A stretch of 64,000 nt of DNA from Cardiocondyla obscurior. Lineage: Eukaryota; Arthropoda; Insecta; Hymenoptera; Formicidae. The stretch covers positions 4,531,001-4,595,000 of the forward strand of contig NC_091865.1 of NCBI RefSeq assembly GCF_019399895.1, written 5' to 3'. A program made the position numbers and the translations under genes. The notes beneath the pieces were generated by a model. The model was given only the letters and a program-made list of their open reading frames with translations. It was not told where the DNA came from and ran no database searches. This document shows, in pieces, positions 54,701-63,911 of the stretch (the first letter of the stretch is position 1; every line of letters starts with the position of its first letter).

Positions 54701-55016
54701 GACTTTGTTGACCGTAGGTCTTTATACGCGTTGAGTTAGCCGCAAAGAGCGTGAGTTTGGGATTTGGTTTGACATTAATCTCGCCGCGTGGTATTAACGA
54801 GATGGAAGAGCCGGAGTCAATTAAAAACTCAATTCCCGAAGCTCGATCAAAAACGATTAGGCGTTTTTCCGAGTTGGGAAGGCCAACGGTAGCCGCCTGA
54901 ACGTGCGTTGGCGCAACTAGTTTCCCGACGCGGTTGAGGGGGAAGTCTTCTGTACGAATTTGCATAGCTGAGTGCAACGTAAAGCCATGGGTCCCCATCG
55001 CTGATGATAGCGACAA
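51666..55016 (-). CDS. pol: Element E pol: protease, RT, RNase H, integrase
   Basis: One open frame of 1116 codons in the -1 frame relative to gag, reached by frameshifting at 54920-54926; the ATG at 55016 is probably not used. Protease: FLIDSGSSISLIP (DSG at residues 67-69). RT: TGDYRRLNAQTIPDRYPLP, TIDLQKAYYQVPV, FGLRNASQTFQRVMN and SYLDDLLVLS. RNase H: TTDASDTAIGASLEQEINGV, TYDRELLAIFVSIKFFQRF and ADSLSRTC. Integrase: CESCQRAK, LDIIKMPL, TSDQGSQF and an E in ANGIVERLHRTLK. No stop or frameshift was seen. The last codons enter the LTR. Confidence 0.95.
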   Translation of the reverse strand: MSLSSAMGTHGFTLHSAMQIRTEDFPLNRVGKLVAPTHVQAATVGLPNSEKRLIVFDRASGIEFLIDSGSSISLIPRGEINVKPNPKLTLFAANSTRIKTYGQQSLTVNFSLRRDFRWNFIIADITTAILGADFLARYGLLIDLKNKKLIDSKTSVSTTGFCKTVRDYNISHVEKRPIPEVPFRDNYDKLLQEYADIASSTTLTFTDNPIAVRHHIITQGPPTYERPRRLIGDRLNAARNEFNNLLDKGVIRPSSSQWASPLHLVSKPLGGWRVTGDYRRLNAQTIPDRYPLPIIEDLLQDCEGNRVFSTIDLQKAYYQVPVAAEDIEKTAVTTPFGLFEFLGMPMGLRNASQTFQRVMNNLLRELPFVRSYLDDLLVLSSSHEEHLKHLKQLFKLLRENNLSINLEKCCFGEASVNFLGFTISEQGYEPPQRKVQAIREFPKPQTFTQLRRFLGMLNYYRRCIPHAASTQAPLHDLLKNVPRKSKKDIVWTPETNQAFEDCKDAIVHACKPSFLDNTAPLTLTTDASDTAIGASLEQEINGVSKPIGFFSRKLSDTEKRYSTYDRELLAIFVSIKFFQRFLEGRSFTIRTDHKPLVYADQQRSDKASPRQARQLDYILQFNAHIVHLKGQDNSVADSLSRTCTINMPTQLDTRTIHEAQSRDNQLQEVLLNSSLNLQNLFIDGFNVFCNTSDGLVRPYLPQDLRRTAFDVIHGLSHPSNRTTLKTIKSKFCWPNINSDIARWTRTCESCQRAKVSKHNRTALDKFTCPDNRFEHIHLDIIKMPLCQDYQYCLTIIDRFTRWPVVVPLKNISARTVADAFFNSWICVYGTPLTITSDQGSQFESALFSCLASSMGAHRIHTTPYHPQANGIVERLHRTLKTALMCDPHTPWPTLLPSVLLGLRTAHKEDLDASPAEMLYGTTLRLPGEFFVTRSSQANPTEFLTSYQRLIQTIKPVPTFHHSTTKPFQYPELSTCTHVFKRVDTIRRPLQPPYTGPHKIIKRLNNKTYVIKIDGLEKVVSTDSLKPAFIESHINDQTTASRTHTSSSEDLVFSTPEDPKSSSSRPRRVSFPSLDDQETGGGVVVADLSDATRRMTPPHTLPTVRRRKQTLIPRPFF
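54882..54926 (-). promoter_or_regulatory. Element E -1 ribosomal frameshift signal
   Basis: On the minus strand G GGA AAC stands directly before the gag TAG (heptamer 54920-54926). Seven bases on, a stem GCCAACG/CGTTGGC (54906-54912 with 54882-54888) can form. Element C has the same heptamer and an equivalent stem. Confidence 0.75.
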
Positions 55017-55909
55017 ATATCAGAGGGAGCCTCGCGGAAGCGCGGACGTGACCGAGATTGAGATAATGATCGCTCGCGGGTTCGACGGTCGCGATTGAAA
55101 GTAGTTAACGCCTTCATTTGATTGAGAAGGTCGCGATTGAGTCCGATGAGCTGTGACATGGACGTCTGCAGGGCCAAAAGGGTGGCTTGGATCGAAGGAT
55201 CCATGGAGCAGGCAGGAAGGACAGGATTAGTCTCAGTCTGGACTTTATTGGATGCTACGGCTAAAACCGTAGGATTTGTATTGTCCTCTAGGAGCTCATC
55301 TGCCGCGGCCGCAAGCTCATCCAGCGATGATGTTTTGAAAAACCGTAACAGACGCTGCGCACTAGAAGGCAGCAGGTCCATCCATTTTACGCGAAGGACA
55401 TCTTCCGAAGCGCGATTGTCCGCGAGAGATCGCATGCGACGGAGTAATTGCGATGGTTTTCGATCACCAAGCTCTAGTTGGGTGAGCAGCTTCCTCATTT
55501 GACGGTCGGCTGAATCCATGAATCGGTCAAGGATTGCCTTTTTAAGGCCCGCATATTTGCGTTCTCGCGGCGGTGACTTGATGATATCTGCCACTTCCTG
55601 AAGGGAGTCGGAGTCCAGTTTGGATACCACCATGTGGTATTTAAAATCGTCATTTGTGACGCGGTTGATCTGGAAGGCAGATTCAACCTGGAAAAACCAA
55701 AGCTCCGGGTTCTCCTTCCAGAAAGGTGGCAGCTTACAGTTTTTAATAGTATCGGTGGATTCGTCGGCAGCAGCCATGTGGCTACCGGACACCGATTGCA
55801 TCGCCATATTTTTGGTAGGTAATGGCGTGGCGGTACTTTCCTGTGACCTGTTTTGTTCGTTAGTGCTATTTGGGGAAACCTGAGGAGTCAATACCGGTGG
55901 ATTGGACAT
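54917..55909 (-). CDS. gag: Element E gag
   Basis: I chose ATG 55909 (MSNPPVLTPQ), since the upstream part of the frame (to 56131) is hydrophobic and unlike gag; 330 codons. The capsid-like region has FWKENPELWFFQVESAFQIN and MRKLLTQLELGDRKPSQLLRRMR. The C-terminal finger is CRYHQRWGPMALRCTQLC (C-x2-H-x9-C-x3-C), preceded by an Arg/Ser-rich stretch. It ends at the slippery site. Confidence 0.9.
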   Translation of the reverse strand: MSNPPVLTPQVSPNSTNEQNRSQESTATPLPTKNMAMQSVSGSHMAAADESTDTIKNCKLPPFWKENPELWFFQVESAFQINRVTNDDFKYHMVVSKLDSDSLQEVADIIKSPPRERKYAGLKKAILDRFMDSADRQMRKLLTQLELGDRKPSQLLRRMRSLADNRASEDVLRVKWMDLLPSSAQRLLRFFKTSSLDELAAAADELLEDNTNPTVLAVASNKVQTETNPVLPACSMDPSIQATLLALQTSMSQLIGLNRDLLNQMKALTTFNRDRRTRERSLSQSRSRPRFREAPSDICRYHQRWGPMALRCTQLCKFVQKTSPSTASGN

Positions 55910-56522
55910 CCTCTTTTTCTTCTTCTTAGGTTTCCGACTCACTATCGAGCTATCGACAGTATCAGTTATCTGGCGCGACGGAACCGAACCCGTATCTGTA
56001 ACTGCCTGAGTCAGCGAGGGCTGACGCAACAAGACGAAAGTTAAGAAGACAAAGAAATCGTGCGTCAAGTCACAGGAAGTGATAACGCCGTGCCAAAAGT
56101 CACCGGATATAATATGATAGCAAACTCGCAAGGGGCCCAGAGAATAGTAATAAAAGTAAAATAAAATAAAAAATCAAAAATCAGACAATAATCCGAAAAT
56201 AAGGATTTGCACAATTAGGTACTTTATTTAAATCGCAGGGCGGTAATGAATTGTAATTAATTAGGGTATCTTGTGAGAGTAAACACCCATAAGGTTAAAA
56301 CAAAAGAGAGGTCCCTTGTAACAATGCCCAAAATAAAAAAAAAGAAAAAAAATCTTAATGAGAGTATCGGACTCGAAGGATGTCTCGACACCAAGTCCGG
56401 AGTTCGCTAAATTGATGAAAACACACAAAAATATAAGGAGTGATTGCCTTTATGTCAATGAATTGGCCAAGTAATGCCAAACTTCTTTCTTTTTGCAAAG
56501 CTGCGTACCCTGATTGTGATCG

Positions 56523-56535
56523 CCAGATCAGAAGG
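56523..56535 (-). other. Element E leader: match to the tRNA-Trp anticodon arm
   Basis: The plus strand reads CCAGATCAGAAGG, identical to the anticodon (CCA) and 3' anticodon stem of eukaryotic tRNA-Trp as I remember it. The element RNA therefore carries 13 bases complementary to its own primer tRNA, 36 bases downstream of the primer site. It was not found in C or H. Confidence 0.5.
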
Positions 56536-56571
56536 ATCAAAATCAAGGAGTGCAGAAAAGTGACGTTTAAG

Positions 56572-56589
56572 ATCACGTCGGGGTCACCA
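56572..56589 (-). other. Element E primer binding site, tRNA-Trp
   Basis: On the minus strand it reads TGGTGACCCCGACGTGAT, one base inside the 5' LTR. Confidence 0.9.
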
Positions 56590-56590
56590 A

Positions 56591-57335
56591 TGTGGACGTT
56601 GACGGTGTCCAGCCGGCGCTACAAGTCGCGCAGAATAAGGGGGTCACAGTTTAAGACATAAAGACAGACACTTGACAAGTTCACAAAATAAAATCAAATA
56701 TATTTAATAAACAAGTAAAGAAAATAACAAGCAATAACAAAAACGATAAAAAGTAAAGCGCAAATTATAAAGAGAAGCAATCCTCTCATTTGAGGAAACA
56801 AAAGCGGATCAGTATAGACCGCGTCTGACTTATCTGTATTCCGCAACGGCGGAAGAATGTTGTCGGCAGCAAGCGTAAGGAACTCGCAGTTCACAGCTTG
56901 CGGTTCGCAATTCGTGTTTCGCTGCTCGCAATTTGTGTACGCAATAGAGCCTGGCCAGGCTTGAGAACGCAGAGTGATTTGCACACATGCACTTGATGCA
57001 CAAACTGGAACGCAGTGATACGAATGAAATATACAAAGTAAAGTGTCGTAGAAGACGACAGCTGAGCGATGTGCTCGCTATGAGATTCGGAAGGACTCTG
57101 AGGGCTCGGCTGATGCAACGAGCCTTCAGAGCTATTGTGTCTGAAAAGTAAATCGGGATAGTCCCGGAAGTTCGTTGGGGAAAGTCCCGAGACAAAGTCC
57201 ATTTCAAAGTCCGATCACGGAGTAAATAATTATTAGAAGAAGGGTCGCGGTATTAGAGTTTGCTTTCTTCTTCGCACGGTCGGTAACGTGTGAGGTGGCG
57301 TCATCCGACGTGTAGCGTCGGAGGGATCCGCCACA
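56591..57335 (-). repeat. Element E 5' LTR
   Basis: 745 bp, the partner of 51024-51768 and the same length. Confidence 0.95.
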
Positions 57336-60300
57336 CATTATCAACTTCTGTCTTTGCAATATTAACTATTTCAATTAAATTTCCTTTAAAGATTTCTCGT
57401 AGTTTCTGAGTAAGCAATAATAACGTTTCTCTGGTCATTTTTTCATTATTATTTTCTTTACAAATTAAAATTAAATGAAATTTATTTCCCTTTTTAATTA
57501 CTTCAACATTTCCTACTGTCTTTTCTCTAATTTTAGGTATTAAATTCTGTTTATATAATTGTTTTCCTCCTTCATCACATGGTTTATGATCTGCAGTCAG
57601 AAAATATAAATAATGTTCTTTCCGCATGAAAATTTGATCTCGACTATTAATTATACTTTGTTTTTGATTCCGAGTTAACATTTGTTTTTCCATTTCTTGT
57701 GTTGATTCATCGATGTCCATTTCATTAAAATTTATTTCAAAATTTGAATCTGAATCGCTTTCTTCTTCATTTTCTTTAAAATGATTTCCTTCATTTTTGT
57801 AAATTTGTTCATCTTGATCTTCTTCCTCTGATAATTCTTGTTCTATTTCAAAATTTCCTTCGTTTATGCTTGTTCTTTGGTTTAATTCATTTGGCATTAT
57901 TTTTCTTTGATTATATTCTTCTTCGTCTTCCTCCAATTCTTCAGATAATCTTTCTATTATTTGTTGAAGATTTGGCGGTATTACAATTTGTTGTTCAAGT
58001 GTGTTTGTTAAAATTTCTTCCTCAATTGGTTCTAATTGATTTGCTATTTCATTCCTTTTTTCTTCTTCCTTTCGTTTATTTCTTAATTTCCTTAATAATA
58101 AATTCGTTCTTTTAATTATTTCCTCAGGATTTATTTGTTCTTCAATGTTAATTCGTTCCTCTGGATTTCTATGAACTTCCGCTTGAAATGTGTGTTCATA
58201 AAATAATGGTAATTTTAGTTCCTTTTTAGTGAAAGGAACACTTTCTCCTTCTGTCATTTTTTGCGTTTGCATTCCAGTTGTTATCGGTTCTGGCTCTTCT
58301 TTCATTGTTCCTTCTCTTGGCGAGGCTACCAATGGTTTCGGATTTGCATTTCTTTCTCTGGCCTCCTCATCTTCCGAGCATTCTTCGATTGCATCAAGGT
58401 CTGGTTGTATCGGGTATACTCCGGTTATAGGGTTACGTGATAACGCATCCGCGTTTGCATTAATTTTCCCTGGTTTATAAATAATTTCATACTCATATTC
58501 AGATAATTTAATTCTCCATCGTGCGAGTCGTGAAGTAGGATCTTTTAATTTATTCAACCAAGTTAATGGTTTATGATCTGTTATTAATATAAATTTCTTT
58601 CCATATAAATAAGGTCGAAAATGTTGCACGCAATATACTATCGCTAATAATTCTTTTTCTATCGTTGAATAATTTTTCTCTGCATCATTTAATACCCGTG
58701 ATGCATAACTTATCGGTTGATCTTTGCCAATTGTTCCTTGACTTAATATTCCTCCGATTGCTATCCCAGATGCATCAGTTGTTAAAAGAAATGGTTTGGT
58801 GAAATCTGGATATTGTAAAATTGGTTCTTTACATAATGCTTCCTTTAAAATTTCAAAGCATTCTTGCTCCTTTTCTCCCCATTTAAATTCTTCTTCTTTC
58901 TTTAATAAGTTCGTTAATGGTTTTGCGATTTTTGAAAATCCTTTAATGAATCTACGATAATATCCTGCTAACCCTAAAAATTGTTTAACATTTTTCGGAC
59001 TTTTAGGTACTGGAAAATTTTGCACTGCTTCAATTTTCTTAGGATCCGGTTTTACCCCATCTTTTCCAATTATGTGCCCTAAATACGTTACTTCTTTTCT
59101 TAAAAATTCGCATTTATCCGGTTGAAATTTCAAGTTTGCTTGTCTTATTCGCGCAGTTAATTTTTCGAATTTAATTGCATGTTCCGTTAATGAACTTGAA
59201 TATAAGACTATATCATCTAAATAAACGAAAATTTCATTCCCCTGCATCCCAGTTAAAACCAAATCCATTAATCTTTGAAAAGTTGCCGGAGCATTTTTTA
59301 AACCAAATGGCATTCGGTCGAACTCATAATGACCATGTGGAGTAGAAAATGCTGTTTTATGACTATCGTCTGGATGCATTTTAATTTGGTGAAAACCCGA
59401 GGCTAAATCAAATATTGAGAAATATTTTGCTCCTCCTAATTGATCTAATATTTCTGTTATATTTGGCAATGGATATGCATCGCCTACCGTCTTATCGTTT
59501 AATGCACGGAAATCTAACACCATGCGCCAACGTTTCTGTCCTTTTGAATCTGCTTTCTTTGGAACTATCCATACAGGCGTATTATACGGTGACTCTGATT
59601 GTTTTATTATTTTCTGATCTAATAAATCCTTTACTTGTTTATTTATTTCTTCTTTATGTATTACTGGAAATCTGTATTGTCGCGTATTTATCGGTATTTC
59701 ATTTACTGTCGGAACGCGATGTTTTAAAATATTCGTATGCCCAAGTGGTTCATCTGGCAAATGAAAGCAATCTGAATTCTTTTCAATTAATTCTTCAACA
59801 TGTAGTCTTTCTTCTTTATTCAAGTGCTCTAATCTTAACAAATTAATTATTTTATCTTTTCTTCCTGTTTCTTTAATTGTAAAACATGATCTTGAGTTTT
59901 GATTATTGCTACCTAAATAGCTTTCCTCAATATCTAATTCTGTTTCCTGTTTTTCTTCCATTTCAAAATCATAAATCTTTACTGTCGGAATATATACTCT
60001 TTCTTCTTCTTCAGTTGTATTTATTATTTGCAAATATGCTTTAGCATCCTTAACTGTAACTAAAGCGTCTCCTAAGTAGACTCCCTGTGTTACATTTAGT
60101 CGCGGAACATATCCTTCTTTTAATTCTGAATTTGCTATTTTTATATGCATTTGTTTAATGCTTCTGGGAGGAATTACAAATGTTTCTTCTCTCTCGGCAA
60201 ACGGTACGCGAACGTTGTTCCATTCTAACTGATTTAATTCATAATTTACTTTTACTTGAAATTGCTTAAAGAAATCCGAACCCAGAATTCCATCCTGCGG

Positions 60301-60552
60301 AATCGGAAAATCGTTTTCTACCAAGTGAAAGTTGACTCGACATCCTAAGATATCTATTTGTACCAGCCCTAAGGTTGTTACAATATGCGTCGTTATCCCG
60401 CTTAGTTTTAAGATTTCGTTCCGTTCAATGGGAGTATCCGTTGTTACAAAATTTCTTTTAATTATATTCGGCCCAGCGCCGCTGTCAACAAGTAACCTTA
60501 AATTATTAGTAAAATTAATGCTTTCCAAATTTACTGATGGAACATCGTCCAT
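57336..60552 (-). CDS. pol: Element D pol: protease, RT, RNase H and acidic linker
   Basis: Open minus-strand frame in the -1 frame relative to gag. Protease: LRLLVDSGAGPNIIK. RT: VLDFRALNDKTVGDAYPLP, DLASGFHQIKM, FGLKNAPATFQRLM and VYLDDIVLYS. RNase H: TTDASGIAIGGILSQGTIGKD, EKELLAIVYCVQHFRPY and NADALSRNP. About 330 residues of very acidic, Glu/Asn-rich linker follow (58380-57660). A small folded-looking region (YLYFLTADHKPCDEGGKQLY, then KFHLILICKE) comes before the point where E cuts in. The linker is unusually long compared with B. Codons read below 57336 belong to the LTR of E. Confidence 0.9.
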
Positions 60553-60563
60553 TCGAGCTATAT

Positions 60564-61895
60564 TTACTGTTCGCTCTGAGATTCTGGTTCTCCCGTAATC
60601 ATTCGCGTAGGGCGAGTTTTGATATTTCCCGGAGTCGCCCCATTCTTCGCGGGAATCTGCCCGTTTCCCTGATTTTGAAAATTTTGCTGAGAATTATCGT
60701 AAATTCTCTTTCGACATTCTTTCAAAATATGTCCTGGTTTCTTACAATACATGCAAATTATTGTATTCTGATTAAAACCATTATGATTGTAATTTTGATT
60801 TGTATTATTTAAGTTTCGATTTTGAGAATTAAAATTTGGTCTCAGGAAATTATTTCCTCGAGTATTAAAATTTTGTTGACGATTGATCGGATTTTGATTC
60901 ATAAATGTCGTTCGCTCACGCCTAAAATTATTATTTTGATTTGCGGCATTATCTCTTTGTGTATTTAACATGTTCCGGTTACCGTTCCTATTCACTTGAG
61001 GTCTGTTTATTTGCCAACACTTATCAGCTGTATGGCCTTTCTTCTGGCAGTATTGACAACTCACTACTTCTGCTTCTACGCGACGTGCCGATGCCCTTTT
61101 TTCCATAGGCGTATTCTCTGCTAGTACAAGTCGTCTTATCATATTCGATGTCTCTAACTCTTTTTCGGCTTCAATTGCGCGACCCTCAACTAAATCAAAC
61201 GATCCCTCTTTATTTATTATTATCTCTTTATTTATTCCCCGTAAAAAACTTGTTTTAAGATGTTCGTCAACAGATTTCTTAAATTCTTCACTTATTTCTC
61301 CTGTCTCTCTTTTCTGAGCATCTAAAATTCTTTTCCCTAACTCTCTCACTCGATTAGCGTATGCAACAACTTTTTCGTCCTTCTTTTGACATAAATATGC
61401 TAACCGTCCCTGAGCTTCATAAACTGATTCTCTCGGCTCATATTTTGTTCTTAAAAACTCGACAAATTCTCGCATATTATTAAATGCTTTCCCCAAAATT
61501 GACCTATATGCGTCCCTTTTTAATTTATTTCGAACCGCTCTAACTAAATTTATTTCTTGAGAAGGTGCGACCATGGAAAGTGCTTCTTCGCATCCTTCTA
61601 CGAAATATACAAATGAAATATTTTCTCCGTCAAAACTTGGCACTGCTTCTAACGCATCTTTCAATGAAAAACGAAAATAGTTTCCTAAAATTCCTTCGGT
61701 TATTCCCGATTGAGGTGAACGTTCACTCGCTGTTTGACCCGACTCGATTTGTTGTAATCTTTGTATTGCATTATTCTGTTGCCTAATTAATGCCCGTAAT
61801 TCATCTACCTCACTTGTTCCTTCCCTTTCATTTCCTTCATTTGCACTAGTGCTTGCTCCTAAATTTGCTTGTACCGGACTACGTTGAACCGCCAT
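60564..61895 (-). CDS. gag: Element D gag
   Basis: 443 codons from ATG 61895. The N-terminal coiled-coil part has RALIRQQNNAIQRLQQ. The capsid-like middle (FRFSLKDALEAVPSFDGENISFVYFVEG) matches the gag of B. The nucleocapsid has two CCHC knuckles, CQYCQKKGHTADKC and CMYCKKPGHILKEC, separated by about 90 Asn/Arg-rich residues. It is intact. It overlaps the pol frame; no canonical slippery heptamer was found at the end. Confidence 0.9.
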   Translation of the reverse strand: MAVQRSPVQANLGASTSANEGNEREGTSEVDELRALIRQQNNAIQRLQQIESGQTASERSPQSGITEGILGNYFRFSLKDALEAVPSFDGENISFVYFVEGCEEALSMVAPSQEINLVRAVRNKLKRDAYRSILGKAFNNMREFVEFLRTKYEPRESVYEAQGRLAYLCQKKDEKVVAYANRVRELGKRILDAQKRETGEISEEFKKSVDEHLKTSFLRGINKEIIINKEGSFDLVEGRAIEAEKELETSNMIRRLVLAENTPMEKRASARRVEAEVVSCQYCQKKGHTADKCWQINRPQVNRNGNRNMLNTQRDNAANQNNNFRRERTTFMNQNPINRQQNFNTRGNNFLRPNFNSQNRNLNNTNQNYNHNGFNQNTIICMYCKKPGHILKECRKRIYDNSQQNFQNQGNGQIPAKNGATPGNIKTRPTRMITGEPESQSEQ

Positions 61896-61955
61896 TCTAA
61901 AATTTTTTATACTATCCTGAGTTTATTTTCAAAATTTTCCTCACAATCCCTTGCT

Positions 61956-61973
61956 ATCCCACCGCTGTCACCA
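61956..61973 (-). other. Element D primer binding site, tRNA-Leu type
   Basis: On the minus strand it reads TGGTGACAGCGGTGGGAT, the same 18 bases as in G'. It lies 12 bases inside the LTR, an unusually large gap. Confidence 0.7.
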
Positions 61974-61985
61974 AAAATTTTATAA

Positions 61986-63188
61986 CTGTCACGTCCTGAT
62001 AAACGTAATTGTTTAGTCCGTTTTTGAGTCAATTCATTTAAGAACTTTACCCGGGACCGGACAAGGATTGCGAAATTATTTCTTTGCTTTTAATCGTCTG
62101 GGCCGAAAAGATAAAGATTTCTGTAAGTCACAAAACGCGGATCAGTTTTAGGAATTATATTAAAATTCGGATAATTGATCTGGAAATCAATCAAAATTAA
62201 TTTATATTTTGGTTTATTTAATTCAGTTATTTGATTTAATTTCTGGATTAAGGAGAAAGGATTTTGTTTTGTTTCAAGGGCTCTTTTGACCTGGTATCGG
62301 AGTCGTTTTATTTGAACTCGTTTACCGGCGCGTTTCTTCATTTAAAAACTTCAAAATCTAAGTTCTTTGTTTAGCGGCGGCAGCAGAAAATCTTCGGAAA
62401 TCTTTCTGCGCGCGCTCCATAAAGAAGCGACCAAACCCAACGCGACACTCTTCGTCCGCGAGGTTCTACAGAAACACCTCCAAGGAATAAATAATAATCA
62501 ATAGTATTTTAACTCAACTCCTTTCAATTTAAAATTCCGACACCAAAATCAAGTTAAATCAAAATAAAATATTGAAATTAAATTAACAAATAACAATTTA
62601 TTCAAATAAAATATTTACCTTAAATTTCCAATTAAATTTTAAAATCTCTCACAATCTTTCCAAAGATCCTCAACTCTCAATCTCTCAAAGTCTTAGCTCA
62701 ACTTCCTTGGTCCTCTCGCTCAATTACTCTTTAAACTCGATCGGAATCAAACAACTCTTTCTAACCATCAATCGCTTCGTTCACAATGCTTTATGATAAC
62801 TTCGTACTCATTTACAACTGATTGGTTAATTAATTAACTGACTACCTGACTGATTAACTGCTCGCGCTTCTTCGCACGTTCTTTTATAGGATGTGGATCC
62901 CCTTGTCCCCGCTAAAGACTTGGTTCACCACTTCTTCAAAATCAAGGAGGAAGGGTATTTCAGATCGATAATTAACTATAGCTAATTAGTAACAGCTCTA
63001 CCCGTAGATGTTCGATCGATAAAATCATATAGCTTATTCGCCTCGGTCCCCGATGGTAACCGGCTCGGTCGCACCCAGTGTCAGTCACTTATTGTTCTTT
63101 AAATAGAATTGGTTTTAAATTTCGTTGCATTCTAAAGTTTATTCCCACAGTTTATTATTTAAAATATTAAATTTGTCAGCACGTGACA
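61986..63188 (-). repeat. Element D 5' LTR
   Basis: 1203 bp, the partner of 43989-45190, flanked by ATGC (63189-63192). Confidence 0.95.
62090..62341 (-). CDS. 83-codon ORF inside the D LTR (5' copy)
   Basis: Same protein as 44092-44343. In this LTR it would lie upstream of the primer site and gag on the transcript if the RNA starts before it. Confidence 0.35.
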   Translation of the reverse strand: MKKRAGKRVQIKRLRYQVKRALETKQNPFSLIQKLNQITELNKPKYKLILIDFQINYPNFNIIPKTDPRFVTYRNLYLFGPDD

Positions 63189-63911
63189 ATGCCTTTTTTT
63201 GTCCAGGAGATAAAGTCGATGGTGTCTTGTATGTCAGTCAGTAGGTCAGTCACGAGTATTCTTAGTGTGTTAAGATGTTCCGTCATCTCCATTTGCCGCG
63301 TTACTCTATCTATCTGCTGACTTAGGAGGATGGTCGCGTTCGTTAAGACGCGGTCGTGTTGCTTGAGTTTAATCTCTAATTCTTGTATATGGCTTAGTGT
63401 ACCGTTTAATATTTTAAGTTGATTTTTCGCTACGTGTTGAGTCGTTTGCTGGCTTGCAATTAGCAGTTGTAACTGCTCTTGAATAATTTTTTCGTCGTTG
63501 GCGTCCATTATGCCGAATAAAGTTTTTCCTACTGTGCCTACTAAGTCTATGAGACCTCTTTTAACGTGTTGGACTTCATAGGTCGCGGTTAGTCTATCTA
63601 ATGCGGTTATTAGTTTATTATTTTGCATTGTAACCAACATTGCTAAATTATGACATTTTTCTTTTAATAATTCGCCGTTATATGCTTCATGTAGTTTATT
63701 ACAGGCATTTTCCGCGTCGTCGACTTGGTTTTGTAATTTCTTAAATCTAATTTCAAAGTCGGCGATGTTTATTATTAGTACTAATTTCCATGTAGTGTCG
63801 GATAGATGGAGAAGTCCGTGGTCCTCATAATATAATCCGGGTTCGTGGATGAATTGTGTAATTGTATAAGGTGCGGTTTTGATTGCGCCCTTCGCGGTGG
63901 TGAGTGTTAAT
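63189..63911 (-). pseudogene. env: Element F env, N-terminal part
   Basis: The frame opens after a 3' splice site (ACATTTCAG) at 63911, as in A and B. It contains the EPGLYYED and DTTWKLVLII motifs, then the basic HVKR site with GLIDLVGTVGKTLFG and the long helical region. It reaches the duplicated ATGC where D inserted, and the rest of the protein is at 42979-43988. The sequence from 63912 to the window end is the upstream intron of F. Confidence 0.9.

Larger units (their letters stand above)
51024..57335 (-). mobile_element. Element E: CsRn1-type Ty3/gypsy retrotransposon, apparently intact
   Basis: 6312 bp, two 745 bp LTRs with about two differences, target duplication CATT (51020-51023 and 57336-57339), tRNA-Trp primer site, gag and a complete pol. 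It is inserted in pol of D. It has no env. It is the youngest and best-preserved element of the nest and could be a source of enzymes for C and H. Confidence 0.95.
43989..63188 (-). mobile_element. Element D: env-bearing gypsy element with two Tudor-like accessory ORFs
   Basis: Full-length minus-strand element with 1.2 kb LTRs, flanked by ATGC on both sides (43985-43988 and 63189-63192), inserted in env of F. Without the nested element E (51024-57335) it is about 12.9 kb. Order on the minus strand: LTR, tRNA-Leu-type primer site, gag, pol, env (different from the F-type env of A, B and F), Tudor-like ORF 1, Tudor-like ORF 2, a repeat-rich 3' region, purine tract and LTR. The LTRs differ at roughly six positions. 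Integrase has one TAG. Confidence 0.9.
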
